The notes under the pieces were generated by a model. That model did no database searches, had not been told where the DNA came from, and saw only the letters and a list, made by a program, of their open reading frames with translations. 64,000 nucleotides of DNA from UBA5704 sp036380715 (GTDB lineage: Bacteria > Acidobacteriota > Thermoanaerobaculia > Multivoradales > UBA5704), in contig DASVEF010000363.1 of NCBI GenBank assembly GCA_036380715.1, positions 1-64,000 on the forward strand. The letters run 5' to 3'. Each line of letters begins with the position of its first letter. The stretch's first letter is position 1. Below are positions 53,372 to 60,913 of this stretch, piece after piece. A program made the position numbers and the translations under genes.

Positions 53372-55423
53372 ATGGAGAGGGCGCGCCGGCTCTTCCCTGC
53401 GATTGTATTTTCTTCTCTGATCGTCGTGCCAGCCGCGTCCGCGGCGCCGGCGGTCCGCCAGGTCGACGCCGCCGCCCGTGGCGAGGTGTTCGCCGCGGCG
53501 GGGGCCGCGAGCCGGGCGGAGCTGGTCGACTTCGGCGAAGGTCTGGCATCCACTCTCCTCCAGGTGTCTCCGCAGGAAAAGGTGCGCCTGACCGGCTGGC
53601 CCGTGTCACCCGAGGAGCGGGCGGACGTGCTGCTCACCCGGCACGACATCTACGCGCCCGACGCGAAGATCTGGAAGGTCGGCAAGAACGGCGGCGTCGC
53701 CGAGGTGCCGCGCTCGCGGCTCGCCTTCTTCTGGGGCACGGCCGAAGGGGATGAGGAGACCCGGGTCTTCGTGTCGGTCGATCCGGACACGCAGACTTTC
53801 GCCGGTTTCTCCCAGACGGCGCGCGCGATGCACGAGATGCATCCCCTGAAGGACGTAGAGCCGGCGGCGCGCGGCTCCCGCCGTCACGTGGTGGCCGCGC
53901 CCGAGTTCTTCCTCGCCAAGGCGGGCGAGACCCCCGAATGGACCTGTGCGCAGACCGGAGCGCCCCTGGACCTCAGCCTCGGCCAGGAGACCGCCGGCTC
54001 CACGACCGTCCCGCTCTTCGCACCGGCCATCTCCTCGCTGCACACCGCGACGATCGCCGTCGACACCGACAACGAGATCATGGTCAACAAGTTCGGGAAC
54101 AACACGACGACGGCGGCCAACTACATTGCGAGCCTGGTCGCCGCGATGAACGTGATCTACGAGCGGGACCTCCTGATCCGTCTGCTCCAGGGGCAGACCT
54201 TCCTGCGGCAGGGGAACGGCAGCGACGGCAACTCCTACAACGACGATCCCTACGTCCAGGCCGGCGCCACGACGGACAAGCTCTTCGAGTTCACCAACTA
54301 CTGGTCGGCCAACCAGGGAGGCGTCACGCGGGCGCTGGCCATGCTGCTCTCCGGCCGCGGCACCAGCGGAGCGGCCGGCGTCGCCTGGATCGACACGCTG
54401 TGCAGCAAGACCCACGGCTACAGCTTCAACCAGGTCTTCCTGTCGGGGACCAGCCCGAGCTTCGGCGACGTGCTGGTGGTGGCCCACGAGATCGGCCACA
54501 ACTTCGGCTCGCCGCACACGCACTGCTACAGCACGCCGCTCGACAACTGCTACAATGCCGAATCCGGCTGCTACGCCGGCACCAGGAGTTGCCCGGCGCC
54601 GAGCACCATCAACGGCGTGACCAACGTCACGGGCACGCTGATGAGCTACTGCCACCTCTCCGGGCTGGCCGGCTGCGGCTCGTCCCAGGTCTTCCACCCG
54701 GCGTCGGTCACCCTGCTCAACCCCAAGATCCAGAACCGGGTCAACACCTGCATCTTCCCGTCCGGTCCGCCGCCTTCGCCGGCGCCCACCGTCTCAGGGG
54801 TGAGCCCGGTCAGCGGCTCGATCGTGGGAGGAACGCCGGTGACGATCACCGGGACCAGCTTCGCGGCCGGGGCCACAGTAACCTTCGGCGGCACGGCGGC
54901 CGCCGCGGGCGTCGTGGTCAACGCGACCACGATCACGGCCGTCGCCCCGGCGCACGCCGCAGGCGCAGTGACTGTGGCGGTGACCAACCCGAGCACCCAG
55001 AGCGGCTCGAAGAGCAACGCCTACTTCTATGCGCCGCCGCCAGCCGTGTCCGACTTCTACACTCTCGCCCCCTGCCGTGTCCTCGACACCCGCAACCCGA
55101 ACGGCGCGCGCGGAGGGCCGGTCCTCGGAGCCTCCGGTCAGCGCACGTTCGACGTGACAGGCGCGTGCGGCATCCCGAACGCGGCGAAAGCGATCTCTGT
55201 GAATGTGACGGTCGTCGCCCCGGCCGCCTCGGGATACCTCAGCATCTTTCCCGGCAACGCCTTCCCTCTGGGAACGAGCACCCTCAGCTTCAGAGCGGGC
55301 ATGGCGCGCGCCAGCAACTCCATTCTGACCCTGGCGACGAACGGGAGCGGCACGATCGGAGTGCTGAACGCCTCCGGCGGGAACGCACATGTCATCGTCG
55401 ACGTGAACGGCTATTTCCAATAG
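53372..55423 (+). CDS. Secreted M12B-like zinc metalloprotease with IPT/TIG domain
   Basis: 683 aa from the ATG at 53372, with AGGAGGT 5 bases upstream. A signal peptide (IVFSSLIVVPAASAA) and propeptide lead to a reprolysin-type catalytic domain (~220-465) with HEIGHNFGSPHTH (near 371), i.e. HExxHxxGxxH, followed by a Met-turn TLMSYCH, and paired cysteines. Then comes a Pro-rich hinge, an IPT/TIG immunoglobulin-like domain (~470-560, VSGVSPVSGSIVGGTPVTITG), and a C-terminal beta domain (FYTLAPCRVLDTRNPNGARG to HVIVDVNGYF) seen in other exported proteins. It is likely an extracellular protease. It is convergent with the next gene. Confidence 0.9.
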   Translation: MERARRLFPAIVFSSLIVVPAASAAPAVRQVDAAARGEVFAAAGAASRAELVDFGEGLASTLLQVSPQEKVRLTGWPVSPEERADVLLTRHDIYAPDAKIWKVGKNGGVAEVPRSRLAFFWGTAEGDEETRVFVSVDPDTQTFAGFSQTARAMHEMHPLKDVEPAARGSRRHVVAAPEFFLAKAGETPEWTCAQTGAPLDLSLGQETAGSTTVPLFAPAISSLHTATIAVDTDNEIMVNKFGNNTTTAANYIASLVAAMNVIYERDLLIRLLQGQTFLRQGNGSDGNSYNDDPYVQAGATTDKLFEFTNYWSANQGGVTRALAMLLSGRGTSGAAGVAWIDTLCSKTHGYSFNQVFLSGTSPSFGDVLVVAHEIGHNFGSPHTHCYSTPLDNCYNAESGCYAGTRSCPAPSTINGVTNVTGTLMSYCHLSGLAGCGSSQVFHPASVTLLNPKIQNRVNTCIFPSGPPPSPAPTVSGVSPVSGSIVGGTPVTITGTSFAAGATVTFGGTAAAAGVVVNATTITAVAPAHAAGAVTVAVTNPSTQSGSKSNAYFYAPPPAVSDFYTLAPCRVLDTRNPNGARGGPVLGASGQRTFDVTGACGIPNAAKAISVNVTVVAPAASGYLSIFPGNAFPLGTSTLSFRAGMARASNSILTLATNGSGTIGVLNASGGNAHVIVDVNGYFQ

Positions 55424-55428
55424 AGCCG

Positions 55429-56367
55429 TCAATTCACCCATTCGCCCCGATCCTCCTCTTCCACCCTCCGCCTCTCCTCATCGATCCTCCTCTCCTCTTC
55501 GTCCCAAATGGCGCGTTGGGCGACATCGCGGGCGCGCCTCCTCCGGATGGCCCAGAGGGCGAGCATGGTGATGAGGAGCCAGAGGGTGACGGAGCTGGTG
55601 AGCAGGGGAACCCAGCGGTACCAGAAGGATTGCCGATCCCAGAAGGAGCTCTCGGCCTCCGCCAGGGAGGTTCCCGTGGCGATCCGGAACGCCGCCTCGA
55701 AAGGCAGCCCGCGGCGGACCCAGCGCAGGATGTCGGCGGCCACCCCGGAGCCGTGGCGCTCGAAGAGGTCGTGCACGAAGGCGCCCGCGATCGCGTAGGC
55801 GCGGTTCGAGGCCCCCTGGCCGCCGCGGAAGAGCCCCTCGAGCTCGTTGAGGGAAACCTGGTCGTCCGCCAGGAGGGCCAAGGTCAGCCGGGAGCGGTCG
55901 TCCAGTCCCCAGGAGAGCCCGGCGATCATGGCCAGCCCTTCGTGGAACCAGCGGGGGATCGGCTGTCCTCCGGCGGCTCGCGCCACCAGGACGTGGGCCA
56001 CCTCGTGGCGCAGAAGGTCTTCCAGGGACGAGTCCGGATAGGAGGGGGTGCGGGCGGGGAGCAGCACGATCAGGCTCCGCTCGGGATAGGCGTAGCCGGA
56101 GACCCAGGGCGGTGCCTGACGCGCGGGAGGCGAGCCCTCCGGCGCCAGGATCACCCGGATCGGCGCTCCCGGTTCCTCCAGTCCCACCAGGGCCATGGCG
56201 CTCGCCAGGCGCTCCGGATCGAGGCTCCGGACGCGGGAGGCCACCGGCTCCAGGGCGGGCGGAGCCTCGACGACCAGCGGCGGGAGCTGGGCGGTCGCGA
56301 TGGAGAGCGGCGCGAAGAGCCCGCCGAGCAGGAGCAGGAGGATGGCGAGCGCGGGAGGGGGTTTCAT
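55429..56367 (-). CDS. Membrane-anchored gluzincin-like (peptidase MA-type) protein
   Basis: 312 aa. A signal peptide (LAILLLLLGGLFAPLSIATA) precedes an extracytoplasmic domain with LLRHEVAHVLVARAAGGQPIPRWFHEGLA: HExxH plus a downstream W-x-x-E-G, the gluzincin/peptidase-MA pattern. One membrane helix (~262-285, VTLWLLITMLALWAI) is followed by a highly charged cytoplasmic tail (EEERRIDEERRRVEEEDRG), probably helical. It is likely an active or degenerate zinc peptidase, substrate unknown. It is divergent from the M23 gene by 12 bases. Confidence 0.75.
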   Translation of the reverse strand: MKPPPALAILLLLLGGLFAPLSIATAQLPPLVVEAPPALEPVASRVRSLDPERLASAMALVGLEEPGAPIRVILAPEGSPPARQAPPWVSGYAYPERSLIVLLPARTPSYPDSSLEDLLRHEVAHVLVARAAGGQPIPRWFHEGLAMIAGLSWGLDDRSRLTLALLADDQVSLNELEGLFRGGQGASNRAYAIAGAFVHDLFERHGSGVAADILRWVRRGLPFEAAFRIATGTSLAEAESSFWDRQSFWYRWVPLLTSSVTLWLLITMLALWAIRRRRARDVAQRAIWDEEERRIDEERRRVEEEDRGEWVN

Positions 56368-56379
56368 GGCAGCATCTTA

Positions 56380-56955
56380 ATGCGCTACCATCCGCAGCCA
56401 GTGACGAAGTCCCGAGTCTGCTTCTTGCTCCTCCCGCTGGCGCTCTGCGCGATCCTCGCGCTCGCGGGGTGCTCTCCGGAGGTGCGCAACGGCGGCGCCT
56501 ATTTCTCCCTGCTCCGGCAGGCGCCGCCGCGCTCGCTGCCTGTCCCGGTGGACGGGGTCGCGCCCGCGCGTCTGGTCAACTCCTGGGGGGACGCCCGATA
56601 CGGCGGCCGGCGGCACCAGGGGATCGACATCCTCGCGCCCCGCGGTACGCCGGTGCGGAGCGTCACCGCCGGCGTCATCGAGTACAAGGGGATGCGCGGG
56701 CTCGGCGGCCGGATCGTCAACGTCATCGGTCCCGGCGGCTATCGTCACTACTACGCCCATCTGGAAGACTGGGGACCTCAGGCGCCCGGCGAGTGGGTGC
56801 AGCAGGGCGAGATCATCGGCTACGTCGGCAACTCCGGCAATGCCGCGGTGAGCCCGCCGCACCTCCACTACGGCATCTACACCCCCTCGGGCCAGGCCAT
56901 CAACCCCTACCCGCTCCTCCGCGGCAGCAAGACCTCCCAGACCGCTTCCCGCTGA
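56380..56955 (+). CDS. M23 (LytM-like) peptidase lipoprotein
   Basis: 191 aa from the ATG at 56380. The lipobox ILALAGC lies near residue 30. The M23 domain has RRHQGIDILAPRGTPV (H-x3-D), GGYRHYYAHLEDWG and PPHLHYGIYTPSG (H-x-H), all zinc residues in place. It cleaves peptidoglycan cross-bridges or, if regulatory, activates amidases; the mature enzyme sits in the periplasm attached to a membrane. The much longer frame upstream is antisense to other genes and not real. Confidence 0.88.
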   Translation: MRYHPQPVTKSRVCFLLLPLALCAILALAGCSPEVRNGGAYFSLLRQAPPRSLPVPVDGVAPARLVNSWGDARYGGRRHQGIDILAPRGTPVRSVTAGVIEYKGMRGLGGRIVNVIGPGGYRHYYAHLEDWGPQAPGEWVQQGEIIGYVGNSGNAAVSPPHLHYGIYTPSGQAINPYPLLRGSKTSQTASR

Positions 56956-56971
56956 GCCTCAGACCGGCGGC

Positions 56972-57580
56972 TCAGAGGCCGCCGATCATGCCCACGATTC
57001 CGGCGCGGATCAGCGCCACGGAGATGGCGGCGAGGAAAAGGCTGGCGACCTTGGCGACCGCGCGGCTGGCGGCGGTGCCCATGAAGCGGCCGATGTACGG
57101 CGCGAACACCAGGGTCAGGAAGACCAGCGCCATGTTCGCCGCCAATGAGGTCAGCGTCGGCAGATAGCCGAACGCCTCGCGCGACACCAGGACCGAAGTG
57201 ATCGCGGCCGGCCCCATGATCAGCGGGATGCCGATCGGCACCACCCCGACCGAGGCGGCGTCCTCGCCGTCGCCGTCACCCTCTCGCGGATCGCGGCGCC
57301 GGAAGTCGCCGAAGATCAGGTTGGAGACGCTGAGCACCAGCAGGATGATCCCGCCGCCGACGCGCAGGTCGTTCACCGTGATCCCGAGCAGGGAGAAGAT
57401 GAGCTGCCCGGCGAAGAGGATCAGCACGGCGATCAACGAGGCGGTCACGACCGCCAGGAATGTCAGCCGGCGGCGCTGTCCCGAGGTCATCGTCTCGGTC
57501 ACCGCCAGGTAGACGGGGATGATGCCGGGCGCGTTGATCGCCACGAAGAGCGGCAGGAAGCTCTCGATGTACGGGTTCAT
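56972..57580 (-). CDS. MarC-family integral membrane protein
   Basis: 202 aa, six predicted membrane helices. Family features are FLPLFVAINAPGIIPVYLAVT, RRLTFLAVVTASLIAVLILFAGQ, LRVGGGIILLVLSVSNLIFG and VVPIGIPLIMGPAAITSVLV. A charged loop (RRRDPREGDGDGED) lies between helices 3 and 4. MarC/NAAT proteins are of uncertain transport function. A strong hairpin sits 3 bases upstream of the ATG instead of a ribosome site. Confidence 0.9.
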   Translation of the reverse strand: MNPYIESFLPLFVAINAPGIIPVYLAVTETMTSGQRRRLTFLAVVTASLIAVLILFAGQLIFSLLGITVNDLRVGGGIILLVLSVSNLIFGDFRRRDPREGDGDGEDAASVGVVPIGIPLIMGPAAITSVLVSREAFGYLPTLTSLAANMALVFLTLVFAPYIGRFMGTAASRAVAKVASLFLAAISVALIRAGIVGMIGGL

Positions 57581-57583
57581 GAA

Positions 57584-57605
57584 GGGGGATCGTATGCGAT
57601 CCCCC
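57584..57605 (-). promoter_or_regulatory. Perfect 9-bp hairpin abutting the marC-like start codon
   Basis: GGGGGATCG (57584-57592) and CGATCCCCC (57597-57605) pair perfectly around a 4-base loop. It lies between the BON gene stop and the MarC ATG and ends 3 bases before that ATG. No T-run follows, so it is not a standard terminator. Confidence 0.6.
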
Positions 57606-57615
57606 GCAGCAAGGG

Positions 57616-58158
57616 TCAGCGGCTGGTGCCGGGCGCCGGGGGCGGCGCCTGTCCGGCCACCTGGATCAGGTTCACGACCTCGCGCACTCCCTGGGTGCGG
57701 GAGGCCAGCTTCTCCGCCTCCAGGCGCTGGTCGTTCGAGGCCACCTTGCCGTTCAGGGTCACCCGGCCGTCGATCGTGTCGACGTCGATCTGGAAGGCTT
57801 TGACCTCGGGGTCGGCCAGGAGCGTGGCCTTGACCTTGGCGGTGATGGCGGCGTCGTCGAGGACGTCGCGCACGACCGGGCCGACCTCGGCCTCGACGCG
57901 CTCGGCGCCGCGCTCCAGGGCCTCGCCGACCTCCTGGGCCCCTTCCTGGACCTGATCGGCGGCCTGCTCCAGGTTCTCCCCCGCCTGCTCGAGGTTGCGC
58001 TCGACCTGGTCGCCGTCGACGCGGATATGGGTTTTGCCCTGGGCGTCGCGCTCGGCCTCGACGGCCTCCGGCTCTCCCGGGCGCTCACAACCGATCATCG
58101 GGATCGTCGCGGCGGCCAACCAGACTGCCGCCGCCAGAGGAAAGGCTCTCGTCTTCAT
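57616..58158 (-). CDS. BON-domain lipoprotein 1
   Basis: 180 aa. AAGGAGAC precedes the ATG. The signal peptide ends in lipobox PMIGC (~24). An acidic coiled-coil stretch (VERNLEQAGENLEQAADQVQEGAQEVGEALERG, ~52-85) leads to a single BON domain (DAAITAKVKATLLADPEVKAF, VDTIDGRVTLNGKVASN, GVREVVNLIQV). BON proteins bind phospholipid or support envelope integrity (OsmY/DolP type). A terminator-like leader lies 22 bases upstream of the start. Confidence 0.88.
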   Translation of the reverse strand: MKTRAFPLAAAVWLAAATIPMIGCERPGEPEAVEAERDAQGKTHIRVDGDQVERNLEQAGENLEQAADQVQEGAQEVGEALERGAERVEAEVGPVVRDVLDDAAITAKVKATLLADPEVKAFQIDVDTIDGRVTLNGKVASNDQRLEAEKLASRTQGVREVVNLIQVAGQAPPPAPGTSR

Positions 58159-58179
58159 GGCGTGTCTCCTTGGGCCTCG

Positions 58180-58258
58180 AAAAAAGCGGGAGACGCCCAG
58201 GACCTTGCGAGCCGGAACGTCTCCCTTTCAGGGAGGGGCCGCGAAAGACCCTTGTGAG
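58180..58258 (-). promoter_or_regulatory. Candidate attenuator leader of BON gene 1
   Basis: In minus-strand order: a small stem around UUUCGC (GGGUC/GGCCC), then CTCCC-TGAAA-GGGAG (58235-58221), then a terminator stem GGGAGACG/CGTCTCCC (58225-58218 with 58195-58188), then six T. The GGGAG arm is shared, so the two stems are mutually exclusive. The T-run ends 22 bases before the ATG. It also could serve as the terminator of the preceding BON gene. Confidence 0.6.
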
Positions 58259-58268
58259 GCTTCGCGGA

Positions 58269-58712
58269 TCAGGTTGCGGAGCTCTCTCCGCCCCCGATGG
58301 TGATCATGTTGACGACGTCGGAGACCCCCTCGGTGCCGCGGGCGATCTCCTCCGCCGCTTGCTTGGCCGCTTTCTCGTCCACGCTCCCCTTGAGCGTCAC
58401 GATGCCGTCCCGGGTGCTGACGTTCACGTCGAACGCGCTGACGCGCTCGTCGCCGACCAGCTTGGTCTTCACCTTGGCGGTCGTGCTGGCGTCCTCGATG
58501 TCCACCTCGACGTCCTCAACCTCTTCTGTGTCTTCTACGTCGGCCGTGGGCTCCTCCGCGCTGTCCTGCGCCACCTCAGCCTGGGAGGTGGTGTCGTCGA
58601 CCTCCCGTCCGACCTTGGGCTCGGCACCGCGGCAGCCGGCCGACGGTACGGTCAGCGCCAGCAGCAGGGCCAGCCAGGCGAACGGCAGAATCGACTTTCT
58701 CGGATCTCGCAT
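58269..58712 (-). CDS. BON-domain lipoprotein 2
   Basis: 147 aa from the ATG at 58712. The lipobox TVPSAGC (~26) is followed by a very acidic spacer (EEPTADVEDTEEVEDVEVDIED, ~52-73) and one BON domain (DASTTAKVKTKLVGDERVSAFD, VSTRDGIVTLKGSVDEKAAK, GVSDVVNMITI). It is a paralogue of the next gene downstream, with the same lipoprotein-spacer-BON order. The longer GTG frame to 58829 runs through the leader element and was rejected. Confidence 0.87.
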   Translation of the reverse strand: MRDPRKSILPFAWLALLLALTVPSAGCRGAEPKVGREVDDTTSQAEVAQDSAEEPTADVEDTEEVEDVEVDIEDASTTAKVKTKLVGDERVSAFDVNVSTRDGIVTLKGSVDEKAAKQAAEEIARGTEGVSDVVNMITIGGGESSAT

Positions 58713-58748
58713 AACGTCGCTCTCACCCCCACGAACGCGGCTCTCGGG

Positions 58749-58830
58749 AAAAAGGGGGAGGCAAGATCTGGATCCTCTGGATTCAGGTTGCCTCCCTTTC
58801 AGGGAGGGCCGCGAAAGGCCTTGTGTCACC
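58749..58830 (-). promoter_or_regulatory. Candidate attenuator leader of BON gene 2
   Basis: It has the same order as the other leader: GGCC-UUUCGC-GGCC, then CCTCCC-TGAAA-GGGAGG (58807-58791), then a 9-bp terminator stem GGGAGGCAA/TTGCCTCCC (58796-58788 with 58764-58756) and CCTTTTT. The GGGAGG arm is again shared between alternative stems. The T-run is about 36 bases before the ATG. Between 58831 and 59027 I see no further feature. Confidence 0.6.
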
Positions 58831-59027
58831 TCGTCCTGTGCCGCCGTCTCCGCTCTGCTTCGTCCTTCACCTGCCCGCGAAGGGGCGACCTTGACGTCTG
58901 ATGAAAAGTGCAGCTTCCGTGCCAGAGGTTGCGGAGCGGAGCGATGCGGAAAGAGGCATGCGCAAAGGCGAACCTTTCCGCGGGAGGACAGGAGAGGACG
59001 AGGACGCTTGCAGGCGCCTTGTAAGAG

Positions 59028-59927
59028 TTACCGGATCGTCGGAAAGAGGTGTTCGCCGCGCCGGCGGGCAGGGCGGTCCACCTCCGGCGCCATGCCGGCG
59101 ATCCGCTCAACGCCGCTGTAGACGTTGAAGCGGTCTCCGCGCAGGAAGCCGACCAGCGTGACGCCGAAGCGTTCGGCCAGCTCCACCGCCAGGCTGCTCG
59201 GCGCGGATACGGCGGCCACGAACGGCACCCCCGCGACCAGGCACTTCTGGAGGATCTCGTAGCTCGACCGGCCGCTGACCATCACCAGGTGGCCGTGCAG
59301 GGGGAGCCGGTCTTCGGACAACGCCCAGCCGATCAGCTTGTCGACCGCGTTGTGCCGTCCCACGTCCTCGCGGACCGCGAGCAGGCGCCCCTCGGCGTTG
59401 AAGAGGCCGGCCGCGTGAAGGCCGCCGGTGGCCTCGAACAGCCCCTGCGCCTCCCGCAGCCGGTCCGGCAGCGCGCGCAGAACCTCCGGAGCGACCACAG
59501 GTCCGGGAGCGACCACACCCGGTACGCGCACCCGCAGGGCCTCCAGGCCCGCCTTGCCGCAGACGCCGCAGGCGCTGCTGGTGAAGAAGTGCCGGTCGAG
59601 CGACTGGAGAGGAGGCTCGGGACCGTCCGCCAGCTCGACCTCGACGACGTTCGAGGAAGTCTCGCCGGGCTCGAAGATGTGGGTCACGCGGCGGATCCGC
59701 CCGCGCTCCGCCACCACCCCTTCCGTGAAGAGGAACCCCGCCGCCAGCTCGGGGTCCGCCCCGGGAGTGCGCATGGTCACCGCCACCGTCCGCCGCTGGT
59801 CCTCCCAGAGAAGGCGGATCTCCAGCGGCTCCTCGGTGGCGAGCTGGTCGGTCCGCATCTCGGATCCCTCCCCCTCGATCCTCCATACCTGGGCTGCGGT
59901 CTGGCTCTCTTTGGCTCGTGGCGGCAT
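59028..59927 (-). CDS. fdhD: FdhD, sulfurtransferase for formate dehydrogenase molybdenum cofactor
   Basis: 299 aa. Family motifs: LATEEPLEIRLLWE near the N-terminus, MRTPGADPELAAGFLFTEG, FFTSSACGVCGKAGLEAL (CxxC near 116-120 that carries the persulfide), LHAAGLFNAEGRLLAVREDVGRHNAVDKLIG, MVSGRSSYEILQK and FLRGDRFNVYSGVERI. It sulfurates the Mo-bisMGD cofactor for formate dehydrogenase. No formate dehydrogenase gene is in the window. The longer start keeps the VWRIEG strand typical of the family. Confidence 0.95.
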   Translation of the reverse strand: MPPRAKESQTAAQVWRIEGEGSEMRTDQLATEEPLEIRLLWEDQRRTVAVTMRTPGADPELAAGFLFTEGVVAERGRIRRVTHIFEPGETSSNVVEVELADGPEPPLQSLDRHFFTSSACGVCGKAGLEALRVRVPGVVAPGPVVAPEVLRALPDRLREAQGLFEATGGLHAAGLFNAEGRLLAVREDVGRHNAVDKLIGWALSEDRLPLHGHLVMVSGRSSYEILQKCLVAGVPFVAAVSAPSSLAVELAERFGVTLVGFLRGDRFNVYSGVERIAGMAPEVDRPARRRGEHLFPTIR

Positions 59928-59983
59928 GGCCCTACCATCCTACATCTCCAAGCGCGGCATGCATCTTGCCTTCTTCGATCGCC

Positions 59984-60904
59984 ATGGCGAGAGCGATCTG
60001 GAAAGGGAGCATCACCTTCGGCCTCGTGAACATCCCGGTCGGCCTGTACTCGGCCGAGAAGCGGGAGGAGCTTTCTCTGCATCTCCTCGACCAGCGCAAC
60101 ATGGCGCGGGTCCGCTACAAGCGGGTCAACGAGGAGACCGGCAAGGAGGTCCCCTGGGAGGAGACCGTCCGCGGCTACGAGCTCGAAGAGGGGAAGTACG
60201 TGGTCCTCAGCGACGAGGACCTGCAGCGCGCCAGCCCCGAGAAGACCCAGACGGTGGACATCCTCGACTTCGTCGATCTCGACGAGATCGACCCGGCGTA
60301 CTTCGACAAGCCCTACTACCTGGCGCCGGACAAGAAGGGGGCCAAGAGCTACGCTCTGCTGCGCGAGACCCTGCGCCGCACCAAGAAGGTGGGGATCGCC
60401 ACCGTGGTGATCCGCACCAAGCAGTACCTGGCCGCCGTCATGGCGCGCGAAGACGTGATCGTCCTCGAGATCCTCCGCTATCCGCACGAGCTGCGCAGCA
60501 CGGAGGACCTCGACGTCCCCTCGGGCAAGGAGGGGGTGACCGAGCGGGAGCTCGACATGGCCGAGCGCCTGGTCGAGGGGATGGTCTCGGACTGGGAGCC
60601 GGAGCGCTACAAGGACACCTACTTCCAGGATCTGAAGGCGATGATCAAGAAGCGGGCGGAGGCCGGGCAGCTCGAAGCCGCGCCGGAATCCGAGGAGCCG
60701 GTCAAGCGTCCCGCCCGCGGCCAGGTGGTGGACCTCATGGCCCTGCTCAAGCAGAGCGTCGAGGGAGGAGGCCGCAGCGGCGGCGACCGGCCAGCCGCCA
60801 AAAAGGGGGCCAAGAAGCCGGCCAAGCAACCGGCGAGCACGGCCCCGGCGCGCCGCAAGACGGCCAAGCGGACCTCCTCGGCCCGCAAGCGGAAGAGCGC
60901 CTGA
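59984..60904 (+). CDS. ku: Ku, non-homologous end joining protein
   Basis: 306 aa from MARAIWKGSITFGLVNIPVGLY at 59984. The Ku core (~1-260) is ELSLHLLDQRNMARVRYKRVNEETGKEV, YELEEGKYVVLSDEDL, FDKPYYLAPDKKGAKSYALL, RTKQYLAAV. The C-terminal ~40 residues are Lys/Ala-rich (AAKKGAKKPAKQPA, KRKSA), a basic tail known in bacterial Ku to aid DNA binding. It forms a ring dimer on broken ends and recruits LigD, which is encoded 9 bases downstream. Confidence 0.97.
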   Translation: MARAIWKGSITFGLVNIPVGLYSAEKREELSLHLLDQRNMARVRYKRVNEETGKEVPWEETVRGYELEEGKYVVLSDEDLQRASPEKTQTVDILDFVDLDEIDPAYFDKPYYLAPDKKGAKSYALLRETLRRTKKVGIATVVIRTKQYLAAVMAREDVIVLEILRYPHELRSTEDLDVPSGKEGVTERELDMAERLVEGMVSDWEPERYKDTYFQDLKAMIKKRAEAGQLEAAPESEEPVKRPARGQVVDLMALLKQSVEGGGRSGGDRPAAKKGAKKPAKQPASTAPARRKTAKRTSSARKRKSA

Positions 60905-60913
60905 TCCGGCACC

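Noticed and set aside
53938..56955. Long plus-strand frame joined to the M23 gene
   Set aside because: It runs out of frame through the metalloprotease and antisense to the gluzincin gene; only the last 191 residues from 56380 form a real protein.
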